DNA from: Meloidogyne chitwoodi
Lineage: Eukaryota; Nematoda; Chromadorea; Rhabditida; Meloidogynidae
NCBI GenBank assembly: GCA_015183035.1
Contig: JACZZP010000007.1
Location: forward strand, 558,001 to 622,000
Reading direction: 5' to 3'
DNA: 64,000 nucleotides
Within the stretch, counting starts at the first letter, position 1. Every line of letters begins with the position of its first letter. Below are positions 33,651-46,094 of this stretch, piece after piece. Below the pieces are notes generated by a model, which saw only the letters and a list, made by a program, of their open reading frames with translations, did no database searches and was not told the origin of the DNA. The position numbers were made by a program, and so were the translations under genes.

Positions 33651-33776
33651 ATGAAATTAAACGAATTCGGCCCTGATCGCCGTTCCTATTTTCGAAGTTT
33701 TTTATTTGTAAGCAAGTTTTTTAAAACATTTACAAAAATTGCAACAAAAAACAAAAATATCTTTATAAAAAAATAA
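33651..33776 (+). pseudogene. MKLNEFGPDRRSYFR repeat-borne reading frame, copy 1
   Basis: 41 codons from ATG to TAA: MKLNEFGPDRRSYFRSFLFV, SKFFKTFTKIATKNKNIFIK, K. Copies with the same start are at 34975 (MKLNKFGPDRRSYFLK) and 52515 (MNLNEFGPNHRSYFRK). The first 15 codons are the best-conserved part, including at third-position differences, as if this was the first exon of a mobile gene. Confidence 0.4.
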
Positions 33777-34074
33777 AACATTTGGAACAGTCAAGTGTCG
33801 AATATCTATTCGATTTAAATTTTTATTCTTTTTTAAGACGACCAATAAACTATTGCTTTTGGAATGGACTAACCCGTTTAGATGTTAGGTTTTACCTTTT
33901 TTTAAATTTTGAACAATTAATTGAGCTTAAACTATATTTATAACATGGTACCATGTCTCTTTGTTGAACATATTTGAGCCTAAAACATTTATCTATTTTA
34001 ATTTTTTTCGAAATATTTAAGTCACTTTGTATTAGTAATATATTCTGATTTGTCATTATTATTTTAGCCTTACT

Positions 34075-34780
34075 TTAGTTACACGACCTGCCGGCTATTA
34101 GACTCAAAGCTCCTATACGAGTCTAGTAACCGAGCGGGTGTCTTCAGAGGCGTTATATTGTGTGGGGAATTAAGTGATTGGGAGCGCCAGTAGGAGTGAG
34201 TATATCTGGAGGAGGTGTTGTCTAACTCCTCACCGTTACTTGGTTAAGTTAGATTAATGATTCTTAGTTGGGTCTTAAGGGATTGGGGACTACGAGTGTT
34301 TCATGGGTCTCACCGTGGCATTAGCCATGGTGGTGTTCTCATCGGACAGAACGTGGAGGAATAAGACAAGGAATCGGGGAATTAAGAATAATCATAATGG
34401 GACACAGAATGGGCTTTAAAGAATGCCTCTTAAGGAATGGTTCTTTAAGAGTGGTTCATTAGGAAGTCTTCTAGCTTGCTTGTGGTTGGGATTATATATG
34501 GGGAAGTGAGGGGTGAAAGTATAAGGATGAACTTAGTAGTTGGTTAGTGTATACGCTTTCTCAGTCATGTCGCGGACTGCTGGGAAAGGTGATCCTTCAT
34601 AAGGTTTGCAGGAAGGGAATTAATAAGGTGAAGTGCAATGTATCTTGGGAAAGGATGGTTAGAGATGGCCTAAGGAGATAAGTGGGTGAATGGAAGCTTA
34701 AGTGGGCTGGTGGGAATTGGTGATCATATGGGAGAGTTAGGAGTAAGTGGTGATCAAGTTCACCACGCTACACTTTTTAT
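34075..34780. other. G-rich, hairpin-bearing, non-coding tract
   Basis: About 700 bases with abrupt borders, far richer in G than any neighbour, and with no frame longer than a few tens of codons. Local folds: TAGACTC (34099-34105)/GAGTCTA (34119-34125) and CACCGTGGC (34311-34319)/GCCATGGTG (34324-34332, one G-T wobble). Could be an LTR, a non-autonomous element or a structured RNA. I could not find TG...CA ends with a target duplication. It is flanked by the two MKLNEFG repeats (33651, 34975), which face the same way. Confidence 0.5.
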
Positions 34781-34974
34781 ATTTAATTTTTGATAGGACT
34801 CATTATTTAATTTTTAATCAATATTATTTAAAATTTAAAAATTTTAAAATTATTTAGGGAACTTACAAAAAAATTAAATGAAGAAATGAATAAAAAGAAA
34901 TGATTTTTAAATTATAATTTGTTCAATGTTTAATTGTTAATTAAAAGGTTTATTTATTTTTCTTATAATTTAAT

Positions 34975-35120
34975 ATGAAATTAAACAAATTCGGCCCTGA
35001 TCGCCGTTCTTATTTTCTAAAGTTTTTTTATTTGTAAGCAAGTTTTTTTAAAACATTTACAAAAATTGCAACAAAAAACAAAAATATCTTTATAAAAAAA
35101 ACATTTGGAACAATCAAGTT
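34975..35120 (+). repeat. MKLNEFGPDRRSYFR repeat, copy 2
   Basis: About 145 bases matching 33651-33800 with small indels that shorten the frame (stop after about 20 codons). Confidence 0.65.
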
Positions 35121-35154
35121 TAAAAAAATAAACATATCAAATCGATAATACAAT

Positions 35155-35905
35155 ACTTGCCGACAATGGAGTGCTGATGGAACATTCAAAATAGTACCAA
35201 AAAATTTTCTACAGCTCTACACCATGAATATATGGTGGAACCAATCATCATTAGTTAGAGCCTTCATATTAATGGGAAATAAAGCACATGTTACGTATAT
35301 TCGCGTATTTGAACAAATTCGTAGATATTTAAATGGAATTGCCCCGAGTCTATAGTGATAGACTTTGAAATAGGTAAAATTGTTAATTTATAAAGTATTT
35401 GAGATAGTACTTATAATTAAGGTGTAAAAAATGCATTTGAAAATGTCTGACCTGTCATTACATTAAGAAAAGACGTCGTCATAATTTTAATTGATAATTT
35501 TTTTTGATAATTATTTAAATAAATAAAATGTTGTGTGATTGGTTTCAAAAGAAGCGACAATTAATTATAATTTATTTAAAATTCAAAGTTTTTAAAAATA
35601 TTTTAATCCTAAATAAACTAATTTTAAAAAAAAAAAGAATAAATATATTTAAAAATAAATGGGTTAAAAAATGTTTTCAATAATTTTATTTTTTGAAATA
35701 TAAATTTTAAATTTAATTTTATAAAAAATATTTTTTTGTAATAATATTTTTATGTTAAGATATGTGTCCAATTTCACCAATGATTTTTGCAGCTGAGGAG
35801 CAAGTACCTGTTCATCCTCCTGAGCGCTCAAGAGCACGATCAGAGACGCTTTCACCTGCTGTTGTCAGGCGGGAGGATGTTGCTGCCCATAGACCAGTTA
35901 TTTAA
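35155..35905 (+). pseudogene. Mutator-like (MULE) transposase relic, copy 1 with uninterrupted insertion site
   Basis: Frame 35161-35355 reads RQWSADGTFKIVPKNFLQLY, TMNIWWNQSSLVRAFILMGN, KAHVTYIRVFEQIRRYLNGI. A -1 shift then gives PESIVIDFEI to a GT donor at 35374, acceptor TTAAG 35421 and GVKNAFENV before TGA 35448-35450. DGTFK...QLYT...T/Y-x-R-V-F...IVIDFE...A/N-A-F is the MULE catalytic pattern (first Asp in DGTFK, second in IDFE). A later exon after TTTGCAG at 35793-35905 (AEEQVPVHPPERSRARSETL, SPAVVRREDVAAHRPVI, TAA) is probably the gene's C-terminus. 63110-63340 is a second copy with the same shift. Confidence 0.65.
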
Positions 35906-36184
35906 AATAAATAAATATCGCTTTATAATTTTTTATTGTTAAAAACCTAAGTTTTAAGATACCAGATTTAAGATTAAATTCTGTTTTGTTTTATACTTTT
36001 TGAATTTAAATTTCCCAATTTAAATCAATCGTCTTAATACTACAATATAATCTATTTATATAAAATAAATTAATTAAAAAAAGATATCTTGTATTAATAA
36101 AACATCCAATATTGTTTTGATGATTTATGACACCATTAAAAATATCCAAAAGATCACCATTAACAGTAATGGTTATACATATTG

Positions 36185-36290
36185 ACTAATATTAATTATA
36201 TATTTGATTTTTTAAAAGCAACATTTTTATTTCCGTGAAGGAACATTTCAATTAAAATTATCATAGTTGGGAAAATAACTAAATCTAAAA
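36185..36290. repeat. Dispersed repeat, copy 2 (partner 3005-3115)
   Basis: See the first copy. The following 36290-36820 has short less-biased text without a convincing frame. Confidence 0.7.
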
Positions 36291-36820
36291 CACTAGAGAT
36301 CTATGCTGTGAAGCAGAGGCACAATTTAGAATATACTAAGCCTCCAATAGTAGCCATTATTTTATAAATAATAGTATATCGATACCACACACTTCAACAA
36401 TAAGACTACCTACTTGCAACCTTCCAACATTCAGTGGCAAAAACCTTGAATGGACAAATTTTTGAAGCATGTTAGAAGTCGCTATTGATAAAAATAAGTC
36501 TTGATGACTCGGAAAAACTCACATACCTACTGGCATAATTGACAAGGCCTCATCCATTCAACGAAGTCAGTGGATTATAACTGACGTCAACTATCAATTA
36601 GTTGTAAACCATCTTATATAACATAAAATCTTAAAAATTAAAATTCACAAAAACTAAGGATGTGTGGACATGGTTAATTGTTTAATGAATTGCTATAATT
36701 AATAAATTTAAAGTTAAAATCAATAAATTAAAAAGTTCAAATTAAAATTGACAAAAATTTTTTTAGTAATCCATTTATAATTTCTAAAACACAGATAAAT
36801 GCATGCTAAAATAGTTGATT

Positions 36821-37021
36821 CTACCGATGGCTCGTCATTAGCTTTTTTACAAATAAATGTCTTCTCGAAACATTATCCATGCTTTTTTCTCGTTGATAAT
36901 ATCTTTTACAGCTCAACTGAGCAATTCTATATGTCCTAAAAATTAGTTTTAAATATTCCAATGCTGCGTCTTTTGTTCATTCAATTGATCCCACATCAGG
37001 ATTAACCAATTTCCTCAGCAT
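36821..37021 (-). pseudogene. 67-codon minus-strand reading with one internal TGA
   Basis: From ATG 37021 to TAG 36821 in one frame: MLRKLVNPDVGSIE, stop, TKDAALEYLKLIFRTYRIAQ, LSCKRYYQREKSMDNVSRRH, LFVKKLMTSHR. Basic, helical, well balanced composition. A single nonsense change (TGA, plausibly from CGA or GGA) is the only defect. No family recognised and no neighbouring exon seen. Confidence 0.4.
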
Positions 37022-37029
37022 CCATATAC

Positions 37030-39540
37030 TTTTATTTGAAAATCACACAGATTAAAAAATCATAATTAATCAAATCTCAACATTTTTTATTTAAATCAAT
37101 TATTAAAAATTCTTCCAATAATTATATTTAACTGAAAAAATTTGTATTAAAAATAATTTTAATTTAAAACATAATTCTCAATAACAAAATTATTTTTAGT
37201 AAACTTATTAAATAATTATTTTTGTTTAATGTATTCTTTTCAAATAAACATTTAAAAAATTTTTCTTTTGTTTCTTTGGAAAAATTAGTTGCAAAAATTA
37301 TAAATTCTTCTGTTAATGTAAGTGTTCACAAATGTAAAAATTTAGGAAAAGTTTATATATTTATATAATAAACATTAAAACATTTAAAAAATCTAAATAA
37401 AAATTATTAAATAACATATATTCCAAGTTTAATAAATTTGATAATTATTTAAATTGTATTTGCGAGAATGAATATAATTCTATGGATTTAGGAATCCTTT
37501 TCAAATTTCAACCGAGCGTATTTTTCTATATATGGGCATCAATTTGATTTTTCCGAGTGAGCGTTGTGTATGCGAAATGCGGATATTTTAGAGATAAGAA
37601 GCAAGACAAAGAATCATCAAAATCTCCTCCCACTAACAAGGGAACAAAGGTCAATAAATAAATTACATTGAACAATTGAACAAAATAAATAATAAATATC
37701 TTTAAAATAATCAAAATATTTGAAACAAGTGTAAAAAAAGCAATAATAAATAAATTTACAAAAAAATGTAACAAAAGTATAAATATATATTTATAAAATA
37801 ATAATAATAAAACATGAAACCATCAAGTGTAAAACAAATAAATATATAAAATTAATAATAAAATTTTTATAAATTATAATGCGTGATCTTTATAATTTAA
37901 TTATACTATATTATATTAATTATTTTAATTATTAATAAGTACATTACACATAGCTTATCGTAAATAACTCAGGCCTATGGACCTAATCAAGATGTACTTA
38001 TTAGAAATTATTTCGTTATTTGGTTATTCAACATTATTATTACATGAAGATGAATTAGTAAGTAAACTATTAATACTGTTTATTTACAATTTATTATTTC
38101 CAAACAAAAATTTTTTTAAATTTTTATAATTAAAAATTTATTAAAATATGTAATATTAAACAAAATATATCATTTCAAAATTGAATCGAAATCTATAATT
38201 TAAAAATTTTATAATCTGTCTCGCTTACAAAAATGTTTCCGCCAATTAAGGAAAAATTCTTATCAGACAAATGATATAGTTGTGGGCTTAATAAGAATCG
38301 GTGCTAATTAATTGTCTTCCAAAAAAGAAAATGATCCTTTTTCTGAAAAAATATAAATTGTTATCTGTTTAATTAATTAGATGAAAAAAAAATATAGAGG
38401 AAAATAAAATATAAAAGAAAAAGAATCGAAAATTATTAAATTAAAAATGGAAAAAAATGCCAAGGTAAAAAATTTTTTATAAAATTATAGTTTGAAATAT
38501 TAATAATAAAAAATAATTTTTTAAAAATTTTTTTAAGACATTTCAAATATTTGCATTGAATAAAAAAATTGATTAATATAAAAAGCAATGTCCTAAGCAA
38601 ATAGCAAAAAAAAACAATAATTCCTAGGCAAATGGCAAAAAAAACAATAATAATAAGATATCTTTTAAATAAAAAATATTTAATTTGTAAAATAAAACTT
38701 TATAAAAAATAAAATTTATAGGCCAAGGAGGAACCTGGCACTAATGAATAAGAAGTATTTTTAGAAATAAAATAAGAAAGTATTTTAAGAAATAAAATTA
38801 AGGAAGTTTTTAAGAAAATAAATAAAAAACATATATATTGTTTAAAAAAGTTATTTATTAATTAAAATTTAATAAAAATAAAATTAAAATTTTTTTCTAA
38901 AAATTTTTTAATTGAAAATATTTAAAATAATTTAAAAATTGTATCTTTTTTTTTTAAAAAAGGGTAAATTAATTGATTAAAATTAAAACTAGGATATTGA
39001 ATTGAAAATTTGTTATCACTTAATATAAAAATATTTTCAGTAATTTATAAACTAATTCCTCCAACTAATAAATTAATTAAAAACTAAAATAATTTTAATA
39101 TTTTAAAAAATTCCATAAGCACGGGATGAAGATCACAAGTCTCGCTACTGTTTTCGGAGAAATTGTGATGTTCATCATATACATCTTAACAGACAAAACA
39201 CTTGAAAAATTAAAATAAACTGGCTTATTTAGGTAACAAGCAAAAGCATTATTTAATTGAAGCAGCAAGATTGCTGAGTGGAAAACAAAAACAGGATTTG
39301 AGGTTGACTTTAAAAAGAAGGGAAATAAATAAATCAAAATTAGGATAGCAGCTTATGGATTAGAGCGTACATCAGCTCTTATACATGTAGCATTTTGTTA
39401 TTTACACATAATAAAAAATTATTCAAAATAATACGATTAATACAATCTATCATTTAATGATAAAAATTAAATTAATATTCAGGCCATTGCAAGGTTGGAA
39501 ATGGCGTAGTGTGGATTTCTGATGATGTCGCTTAATTCAT
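37030..39540. other. A/T-rich spacer with one ambiguous patch
   Basis: Mostly A/T. 39115-39360 is less biased and open in short stretches on both strands (plus RLLSGKQKQDLRLTLKRREI; minus a hydrophobic frame). I cannot choose between them. Confidence 0.4.
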
Positions 39541-39544
39541 TATA

Positions 39545-39920
39545 TAACATTGAAAAATTCATAAAAATAATTGATTTTTACTTTTTTAATATCAAAATTT
39601 TTACTTAAAAAATATTAAAAAAATCAAATATACTTATACGGAATTGATTTAATTGAAAAACAATGTCAAACCCCTTGAGGGGGAACATGGGAGAAATCAC
39701 TAAATGAATTGAGGTTATTAAATAACAGAGACCTTAATTGATAAAAAATAATTTAAATTAAAAAATCAATTATGAGATTTATACATTAACTCATCTTTGA
39801 ATTTGAATTAATTCAAATTTGATTATTCTCAAATTCCATAGCATATGTGTCCACACGACCCCCTTATTGTCTTGGACGTGCATCACCTAAGCTGATAAAA
39901 AAAATATATAATAAATTGTT
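39545..39920. repeat. About 360-bp dispersed repeat, copy 2 (partner 24843-25200)
   Basis: See first copy. Same orientation. Substitutions are scattered and both copies keep the two GC-rich cores. Confidence 0.75.
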
Positions 39921-40301
39921 AAATTAAAAAATATATATTTTTAATAGTTAAAAATTATAAAAATGCCATTTAATACAATATACTCTATTGCTAAAAGTTA
40001 ATTAAATTATTATTATTTTGATAAATTTTCAAAATAAATTATAAAATCATTTTTATTTTACAAGATAATTTAAAATAATTTATAGATTTTCGAAATGAGA
40101 TGCATAACTACGGCTAAGAACATACGGATACATAATGTCCACGACATAATAGTCTTAAATGCAATTTTTAACACAAATAAAAATCATATATTATTTTAAA
40201 AGAAAAATTAAGCAAAAGTTTTGGACAAATCAGTATCCAAAAATAAACAAAAAGCAAAATTAAAGTCAATGCTCTTTTATCCCCAACATTTGAAAATTGA
40301 A

Positions 40302-41209
40302 ATGGACAACACAACACCATCATCAACAACAAAATTTCCCAATGATCCTCGTTCCCACGACCACTCAATCTCGACTCCATATTACAATTAGATTATTCGG
40401 ACGACGAAGAATATAAACCATCCCCGCCTCACAGCAACCAACCTTTTGTTACTCTGGCCCACAATCACTTAATAACGACAATAAAACCACTTCCATAGAA
40501 GTTGGTAAATGGACTTGACAAAAACGAATAATCTTTAAACTTAAATTAATTAGTTTTTTATTGAAAAAAATTATTCTTTAATTTTTAATTATAGAAAATT
40601 CAATTTTACTACATATTAAATAAAAATATTAAAAATAAAAAGAATACGCCGAATGAGTACCCAACCACCGAATGCAATAATCAAATTCAAAGAATCCTGA
40701 CTCTGAGATGAGAGAATCTATAACTGAATTATACAGCCGCTATGCATGGATGAATAAGATTTAAGACACACTCGCCAACGTTTACGAATCCTACTTGATT
40801 ATGGACTAAAATACGAGCTTTTAGAAAAATGTGCAAATCGAAAACGCTCAATGACAACTTCAACGAGTTCAGCAAAATCATCATTCGTATATGTTGAAAA
40901 CATAAATTGATTAAGTATTGTCAAATTGAAACTATCAACACAAATCAACGAGATGCTCATCTTCCTTTTTCTTGGAGAATCCGCAAAGTAGCGAGATTTT
41001 TTTAACTGCCATCTGCATTTTAATCATAACCTCGTTTTAATCATTGCCCGATAGATTTTACTTACCCTGAAAAATACTAAAAAGGAAATACTCACCAAAA
41101 TGTTATTGAAGTGCTCGCTGAGCGCGAACCCGCTCCACTTACGGTCATCGAATTACAATCCTTGCGACAAATACCCTCGCAATTAAATCCTTCCCAATAA
41201 AACAAAACA
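40302..41209 (+). pseudogene. Heavily decayed gene, possibly retroelement gag-like
   Basis: Successive protein-like readings on plus. MDNTTPSSTTKFPNDPRSHD is at 40302. LQLDYSDDEEYKPSPPHSNQ (shifted, 40380 onward) is related to the LDYSDDEFES block at 30683. LYSRYAWMNKI, stop, DTLANVYESYLIMD, stop, NTSF, stop, KNVQIENAQ, stop, QLQRVQQNHHSYMLKT runs from 40725. QIETINTNQRDAHLPFSWRI then RKVARFF is at about 40925. NVIEVLAEREPAPLTVIELQ, SLRQIPSQLNPSQ and TAA end it at about 41209. The helical, Gln/Asn-rich middle would suit a capsid-type protein, but no diagnostic motif is present. Many stops and shifts: long dead. Confidence 0.35.
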
Positions 41210-41484
41210 AAGTTTTATCAATTTGTACATAATTTCTAATTATATTTTTAGCAAAATCTAATTTTTTATTATTTAATTTTTATGCCAAAAAGTAAATTAA
41301 AATCCAAATCTTCTTTGCAAATAATATTTAGCCATACCCTATACACTCACCCTGTTCCCCTTAACTCAATTGTTTAAGTTCCCGTCAAACCATTAAGTTG
41401 TTTGCAAGGTATGTCGCAAAATGTGGAAGATTTATCTTACATAATATAATTTTTAATTATTTATATAAACTTCACTATCTTTAA

Positions 41485-42116
41485 CCCTCACGCACCGGAT
41501 GGGGTATTTCGCACCCCAATGCGACTTAAAAGATCGATATTTTTAAGGCTTTCTTGTTTATCTTGCTCTTCTTCTCTGATTTTGTTTATTTTATTGCAAT
41601 AGATATAATGCATCTCTTTTAAGTCATAGAGTCAACGTTAGACCCCCCAAAAAATACTCTTCCTTTGGCGACGGTAGGGGGTGTAATTCACCCCGTGTTT
41701 TTTAACTAAAATATATTATTTTATTGACCTATTTACATTTTATATGCTAGATTGATATGTTTATTTATTTTTAGGTTATGGATTCAGATTCTGAATTTTC
41801 TTCTGATCATGAGCCTTCAACTGATGAGGATGAAGTTGACCATCTGAGCGAGGAAATAAATGATTCTGAAGATAATGAATCAGTAGATGAACAGCCAGAT
41901 AAAAACAATTATTACACATCAAAAAATGGAAATTATAATTGGTTTATAAATCCAATTTCAAATAGAGGGAGGTTTCAGGTTCAAAATGTTTTAGCAACAA
42001 GAGAAAGCCCAACAACCTATGCAATTCAGCGTGTTGATGATATTCAAAGCTCTTTACATTTACTTATTCCTAAAACCTATTCTAAAAAAATAATAGTTTT
42101 CTTCAAAAAATAATTA
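41485..42116 (+). mobile_element. 5' part of a piggyBac-like transposon
   Basis: TTAA (41481-41484) is followed by CCCTCACGCACCGG, matching the TTAA|CCC start of piggyBac elements. Two subterminal GGGGT...ACCCC palindromes follow: GGGGT 41501-41505/ACCCC 41513-41517, and GGGGTG 41678-41683/CACCCC 41689-41694. After TTTTTAG (41774) ATG 41778 opens MDSDSEFSSDHEPSTDEDEV, an acidic N-terminus, then NYYTSKNGNYNWFINPISNR and RESPTTYAIQRVDDIQSSLH, recalling the start of the PGBD/DDE_Tnp_1_7 region. It breaks off at LLIPKTYSKKI with TAA at about 42113. No catalytic Asp and no right end are visible. Confidence 0.7.
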
Positions 42117-42261
42117 TTATACTAAAAAAATAAATTGCATCTAGGCAGGAAAATGTCAGACCTATGTATGTATTTATAATATTTTATTTTCTATATTAAA
42201 TAAAAATAACAAATAAATATCTTACCGAAAAGTAATAAATAAAAATATAGGGCGAATTTAA

Positions 42262-42540
42262 ATGAAACTCATTATAAGTAACAAATTAAGTTTATATAAC
42301 TTAATTAAATTAATATTTTTAAAGACTCATCGGTATTTACCATATGTCGTTAATTATAATAAAAATACTAAAAATAAATCAGAATGTATAATAAAAAATT
42401 ACAAAAACTTTAAGCTTAATTATATTAATTGGAAAGTGCTGACATATCCCCCTTATAGCTCCGACCTTGCACCATCAGACTTCCATCTTTTTACTTCCCT
42501 AAAAAATTTTTACTGATGACGAAGACTTCTAGGCGGCAAT
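42262..42540 (+). pseudogene. mariner transposase C-terminal relic
   Basis: In the reading 42262-42516 the diagnostic string WKVLTYPPYSSDLAPSDFHL, FTSLKNF is the third-Asp block of mariner transposases (PPYSPDLAPSD.HLF.SLQN). After a shift FTDDEDF, stop, AA (42505-42535) matches the following K.F.DDE..KAAI segment. Upstream IIKNYKNF fits the helix before it. The catalytic domain N-terminal to this is lost. It lies 150 bases from the piggyBac fragment, but is unrelated to it. Confidence 0.75.
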
Positions 42541-43690
42541 AGGCCGCGAGAGATATTTTAAGCCTTTATATAGAGAAGACGTTATTAGAGGTAACGCAGA
42601 TTGAATCTAGTGCACAAAGACATGTATAACATGACATTTAGCGATAATTAAGTAATGGGCTGATGAACTATTAACCGATTTGATAAATCCATTCATGAGG
42701 AGTAAGATTCGCAGATCTACAAACATTTATAATAAAATAAAACCTTAAAGCTAAAACATCATTATACAATATTAACAAATAACTAAAGATTAGATCCCTT
42801 TAGAATCTGTTGACGTTTTGTCGATGAAGTTATAAAATAAATTTTTGTATAATGTTTTTTAGTATACATGATTAAAATTACAAAGAACACAAAATTTTTA
42901 ATCAGTAGATTATAACTTCCCATATTTTAAAACAGTGGTTTGTCGAAATACCCTAAAAATTATCTTTTAATAAATGTTATGATTCTTTTACCTAATTATG
43001 CATAATAAAAGTCGCAATGAGGCTGACATAAACCGATTAATAAAATATCAATTATAAAAAATATTTCAATTTAATAAGTTTTAAAATAGATTTTTAGTTA
43101 ACATAGAAGGTAATAAAATAATTTATTTTACTTTTAAGAGATAAATCTAGATGAATGTATTATAATTCATTTAAATGTTGATGATTTGCTTATCTCAATA
43201 ATAAGAAGTCTGTTGCAAATTTACTTATATCTCCGGTCAACAGAAATGTTAATAGAAAGATAAGGGTAAATAATAAAAATATTGATAATACCTATATATT
43301 TTTTGCAATAAGTAATTATTTAATTAATTTATTTTTTTATTTTGTTTTTAAATAGCAAAAAAGTTTGCTTTACTTACAAATAAAAATTAAAAGGAATCAA
43401 AAAAATTTAAATAAAAACTCATGTAAAAAAAGAAAAAATATTAATTAAAAATATTTGTAATATCAAAATAAATAAATAAAATACATAGACAGGCTAATTA
43501 AGAATACAAAGTATAAATTCAAATTATTTACATGTTTTATAAATTTTAATTAAAGGTTAGGTTTTATAAATTTTAATTAAAGGTTAAGTGGGTGAATGTA
43601 TCTGAGCTCCCCTCTTTTTATTATTATAATAAAAAATATATTAAAATGAAAAAATTTGGGTTTGGCTTTGTTTGTTTAAAATTGATAAAG
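42541..43690. other. A/T-rich spacer
   Basis: The first 100 bases are GC-richer and may continue the mariner relic. A short direct duplication of GGTTTTATAAATTTTAATTAAA lies at about 43533-43585. Nothing else. Confidence 0.5.
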
Positions 43691-43781
43691 TAGGACAAAA
43701 TCTGGCGCTCCTGGGTGGATCCACCCACCATCATTAATTAAATAGAAAATTATTATTATTAAAAAACCAGTGGAAGCGTGC

Positions 43782-43927
43782 TCTACTCAGTAGTGCAGTA
43801 CATGGGGTGTAAGAATAGCATAATGTATTGAAAAATTTGGAAAGTTTAAAAAAATTTTGGGTAAAAAAATATTTATGGGTATTGAAAAGCCCTAACGGGC
43901 TTTGGGGCGCGCTTCGCGCGCTGCTAG
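43782..43927 (+). mobile_element. Helitron-like short element, copy A (hypothesis)
   Basis: Begins TCTACTCAGTAGTGC and ends with two hairpins, AAAGCCC-TAAC-GGGCTTT (43886-43903) and GCGCGC-TTC-GCGCGC (43907-43921), followed two bases later by CTAG (43924-43927). A 5' TC start and a 3' GC-rich hairpin just before CTRR are the terminal signature of Helitrons; such elements make no target duplication. Copy B is at 48537-48683. The flanks of the two copies are also duplicated, so independent mobility is not shown. Confidence 0.4.
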
Positions 43928-44488
43928 ATTTTTAGAATGCTTTTGCTAAATTTACTGGAGTCCCAATGTATGTTAAACTTCAAGCTTTCGGCCCAAGCAC
44001 CTCTCAAATAGACGATTTTCTATTATCCCCACTAAATGCCGCCTTATTTTAAGATTTATTTGGCCATTTCAGTGCCACACTCAATTTGCGCACCAAAATG
44101 ACCATGCTCATTGAATTCCCCATACACGATTACCTATTATTCCCTTAAATCCCGTATTATTTTTAAATATTTTTTATTAGGCTGTTTCATTGCGACACTC
44201 AACTCTGGCACCATAATAACTGCCCAAAAAATCCTCATGGTCGATTACTATTATCTTCAATAAAGCTCACATTATTTTTAAAAAAATAATTATTAGGTCG
44301 TTTCAATGCCACAACAATTTTGGCACCAAAATGACCATGCCCATTGAATTCTCCATACTCGATTATCCATTGTCCCAATGTTTTATCATTCTGATGTTAT
44401 CAACTCGGGACTTCGGCCCTCAGTTACAACTTTGCAGATATGTCACATCTCGGGCCTTCGGCCCTCGGTTCATCACTGCAGATGGCTT

Positions 44489-44655
44489 GAGTCAAACCTG
44501 AGCCAAACTTGAGTCAAACTTGAGCAAAACCTGAGCCAAACTTGAACCAAACTTGAGCCAAACCTGAGCCAAACTTGAACCAAACTTGAGCCAAACCTGA
44601 GCCAAACTTGATCCAAACTTGAGCCAAACTTGATCAACCCTGAGCCAAACTCTTT
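44489..44655. repeat. 11-bp minisatellite (TTGAGCCAAAC)
   Basis: About fourteen tandem variants of CTTGAGCCAAA/CCTGAGCCAAA/CTTGAACCAAA. At the matching place in unit B (about 49231-49257) only about two copies are present, so the array expanded or contracted after the duplication. Confidence 0.85.
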
Positions 44656-46094
44656 TCCCCTTAAATAAATAAAGTAAAAAAAATAAATTAAAAATAATCG
44701 CGCCAGTTAATTGAAGGTGCAGGCAAAAAAATGAATGAGAGTGAAGAAAAGTAGCTGCTTTTATACTATTAATTTACAACTAAAAATTCTTGAAAAAATT
44801 TTTTTCGTAAAAAATGTCTTATATGGGGTAAAAATAGCCCCTGAATTCAAATCCAAAGTCAGAAAAATTTTCAAAAATTTCCTCTCAAAGTTAAAGTCAA
44901 AAAACCCATTTAGTCGCGAAACATTTAAAGACTCTAACTCCCCCAGACTCTAATAAATCAACAACATGTTATATATATTCTTAAATCTCATTTAATGTTG
45001 TATCAAATGGCATATTTGACACTCAACATTTTGGCACTGAACTGTCCCATCAACTTATTTCAGTGCCAGATTTGTGTGTCATCCTACTATAAAATATAAA
45101 GATTCCTTTTTCATCGAATGATGCATACATGTAGAAAATTTGGACTTAATAGATCAAATGCCCATGAAGTTATGGCTCGGCGAATATATGGGGCGCCCAC
45201 TCAACTTGGTCAATATTGACCCAAAAAGTAAACAAAAAAATTTTTTGGAATCAGCTCGTCAATGGCTTCCAAATAATACCTTATTTACTCAAATTACATA
45301 ATTTTTGTGGATGGCTATTGTTGACCTCAAAATTTTTGATGAAATTTTATACCCAAATTTTTAAAAATTCATAACTTTTAAAAGTAACCTTTTTTGAATA
45401 TTTTAAAATTTTAATAGGTGTCAAAAAATATGATTAATTTTTTAAAAATACATTGAGTTCAATCCTATGGCAAACCCCGAAAAATTTTCAAAAAACCGAA
45501 AATTTTTGAATTTTCAGAAATTCAACCATAACTACACCAATCTCTAAAATTTTTCAATTTTTTCTTCACTGAAAAAATAAATAATTTTTTGCTTTATTTC
45601 ATGAAATTCATTTCATTCCAATCAGACCGAAATTCACAAAGTTAAGGTAAATTGAAGTTTCACCAAAATATTCCAACAGGGGTACCCCTTTGGCAAAATT
45701 TTGTTAAATTTTTTTAAATATTTTATTATAAAAAATCGACTTTTAAGGGGTAAAATTACACCCTGATCACGAATACATAATCAGAAAAATTTTAAAAAAT
45801 TTTTCAAAAAGTTGGGGTCAAAAAATCTTTTGAGTTCTCAATTTCTGACTTATATCTCCCAAAATTTTAACCCGAAACTCAAGTGGCCAACAAACTTTTT
45901 ATAGCCGCATCTCATGGCCACAAATTTCTCAACTGCACCAAAAACCCCCGACTTTAATTTCCCATTAAAAAATGCATTTTAAATCTTCATCCGGCCATTT
46001 CAGTGCCACACTCAAACTTGGCACCAAAATGACTATCCTATTGTACTCTCCATAGTCGATAACATAATATCCCAATGTTTTATTCTGATGGATG

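Noticed and set aside
43782..43810. Possible hammerhead ribozyme or snoRNA start at CTCTACTCAGTAGTGCAG.
   Set aside because: No CTGATGA or GAAA core and no C/D or H/ACA boxes; Helitron-type terminus fits better.
44735..44953. 72-codon frame, with a matching one at 49355-49591.
   Set aside because: Present in both duplicates, but ends differ and no protein-type substitution pattern is evident; likely chance within the repeat.
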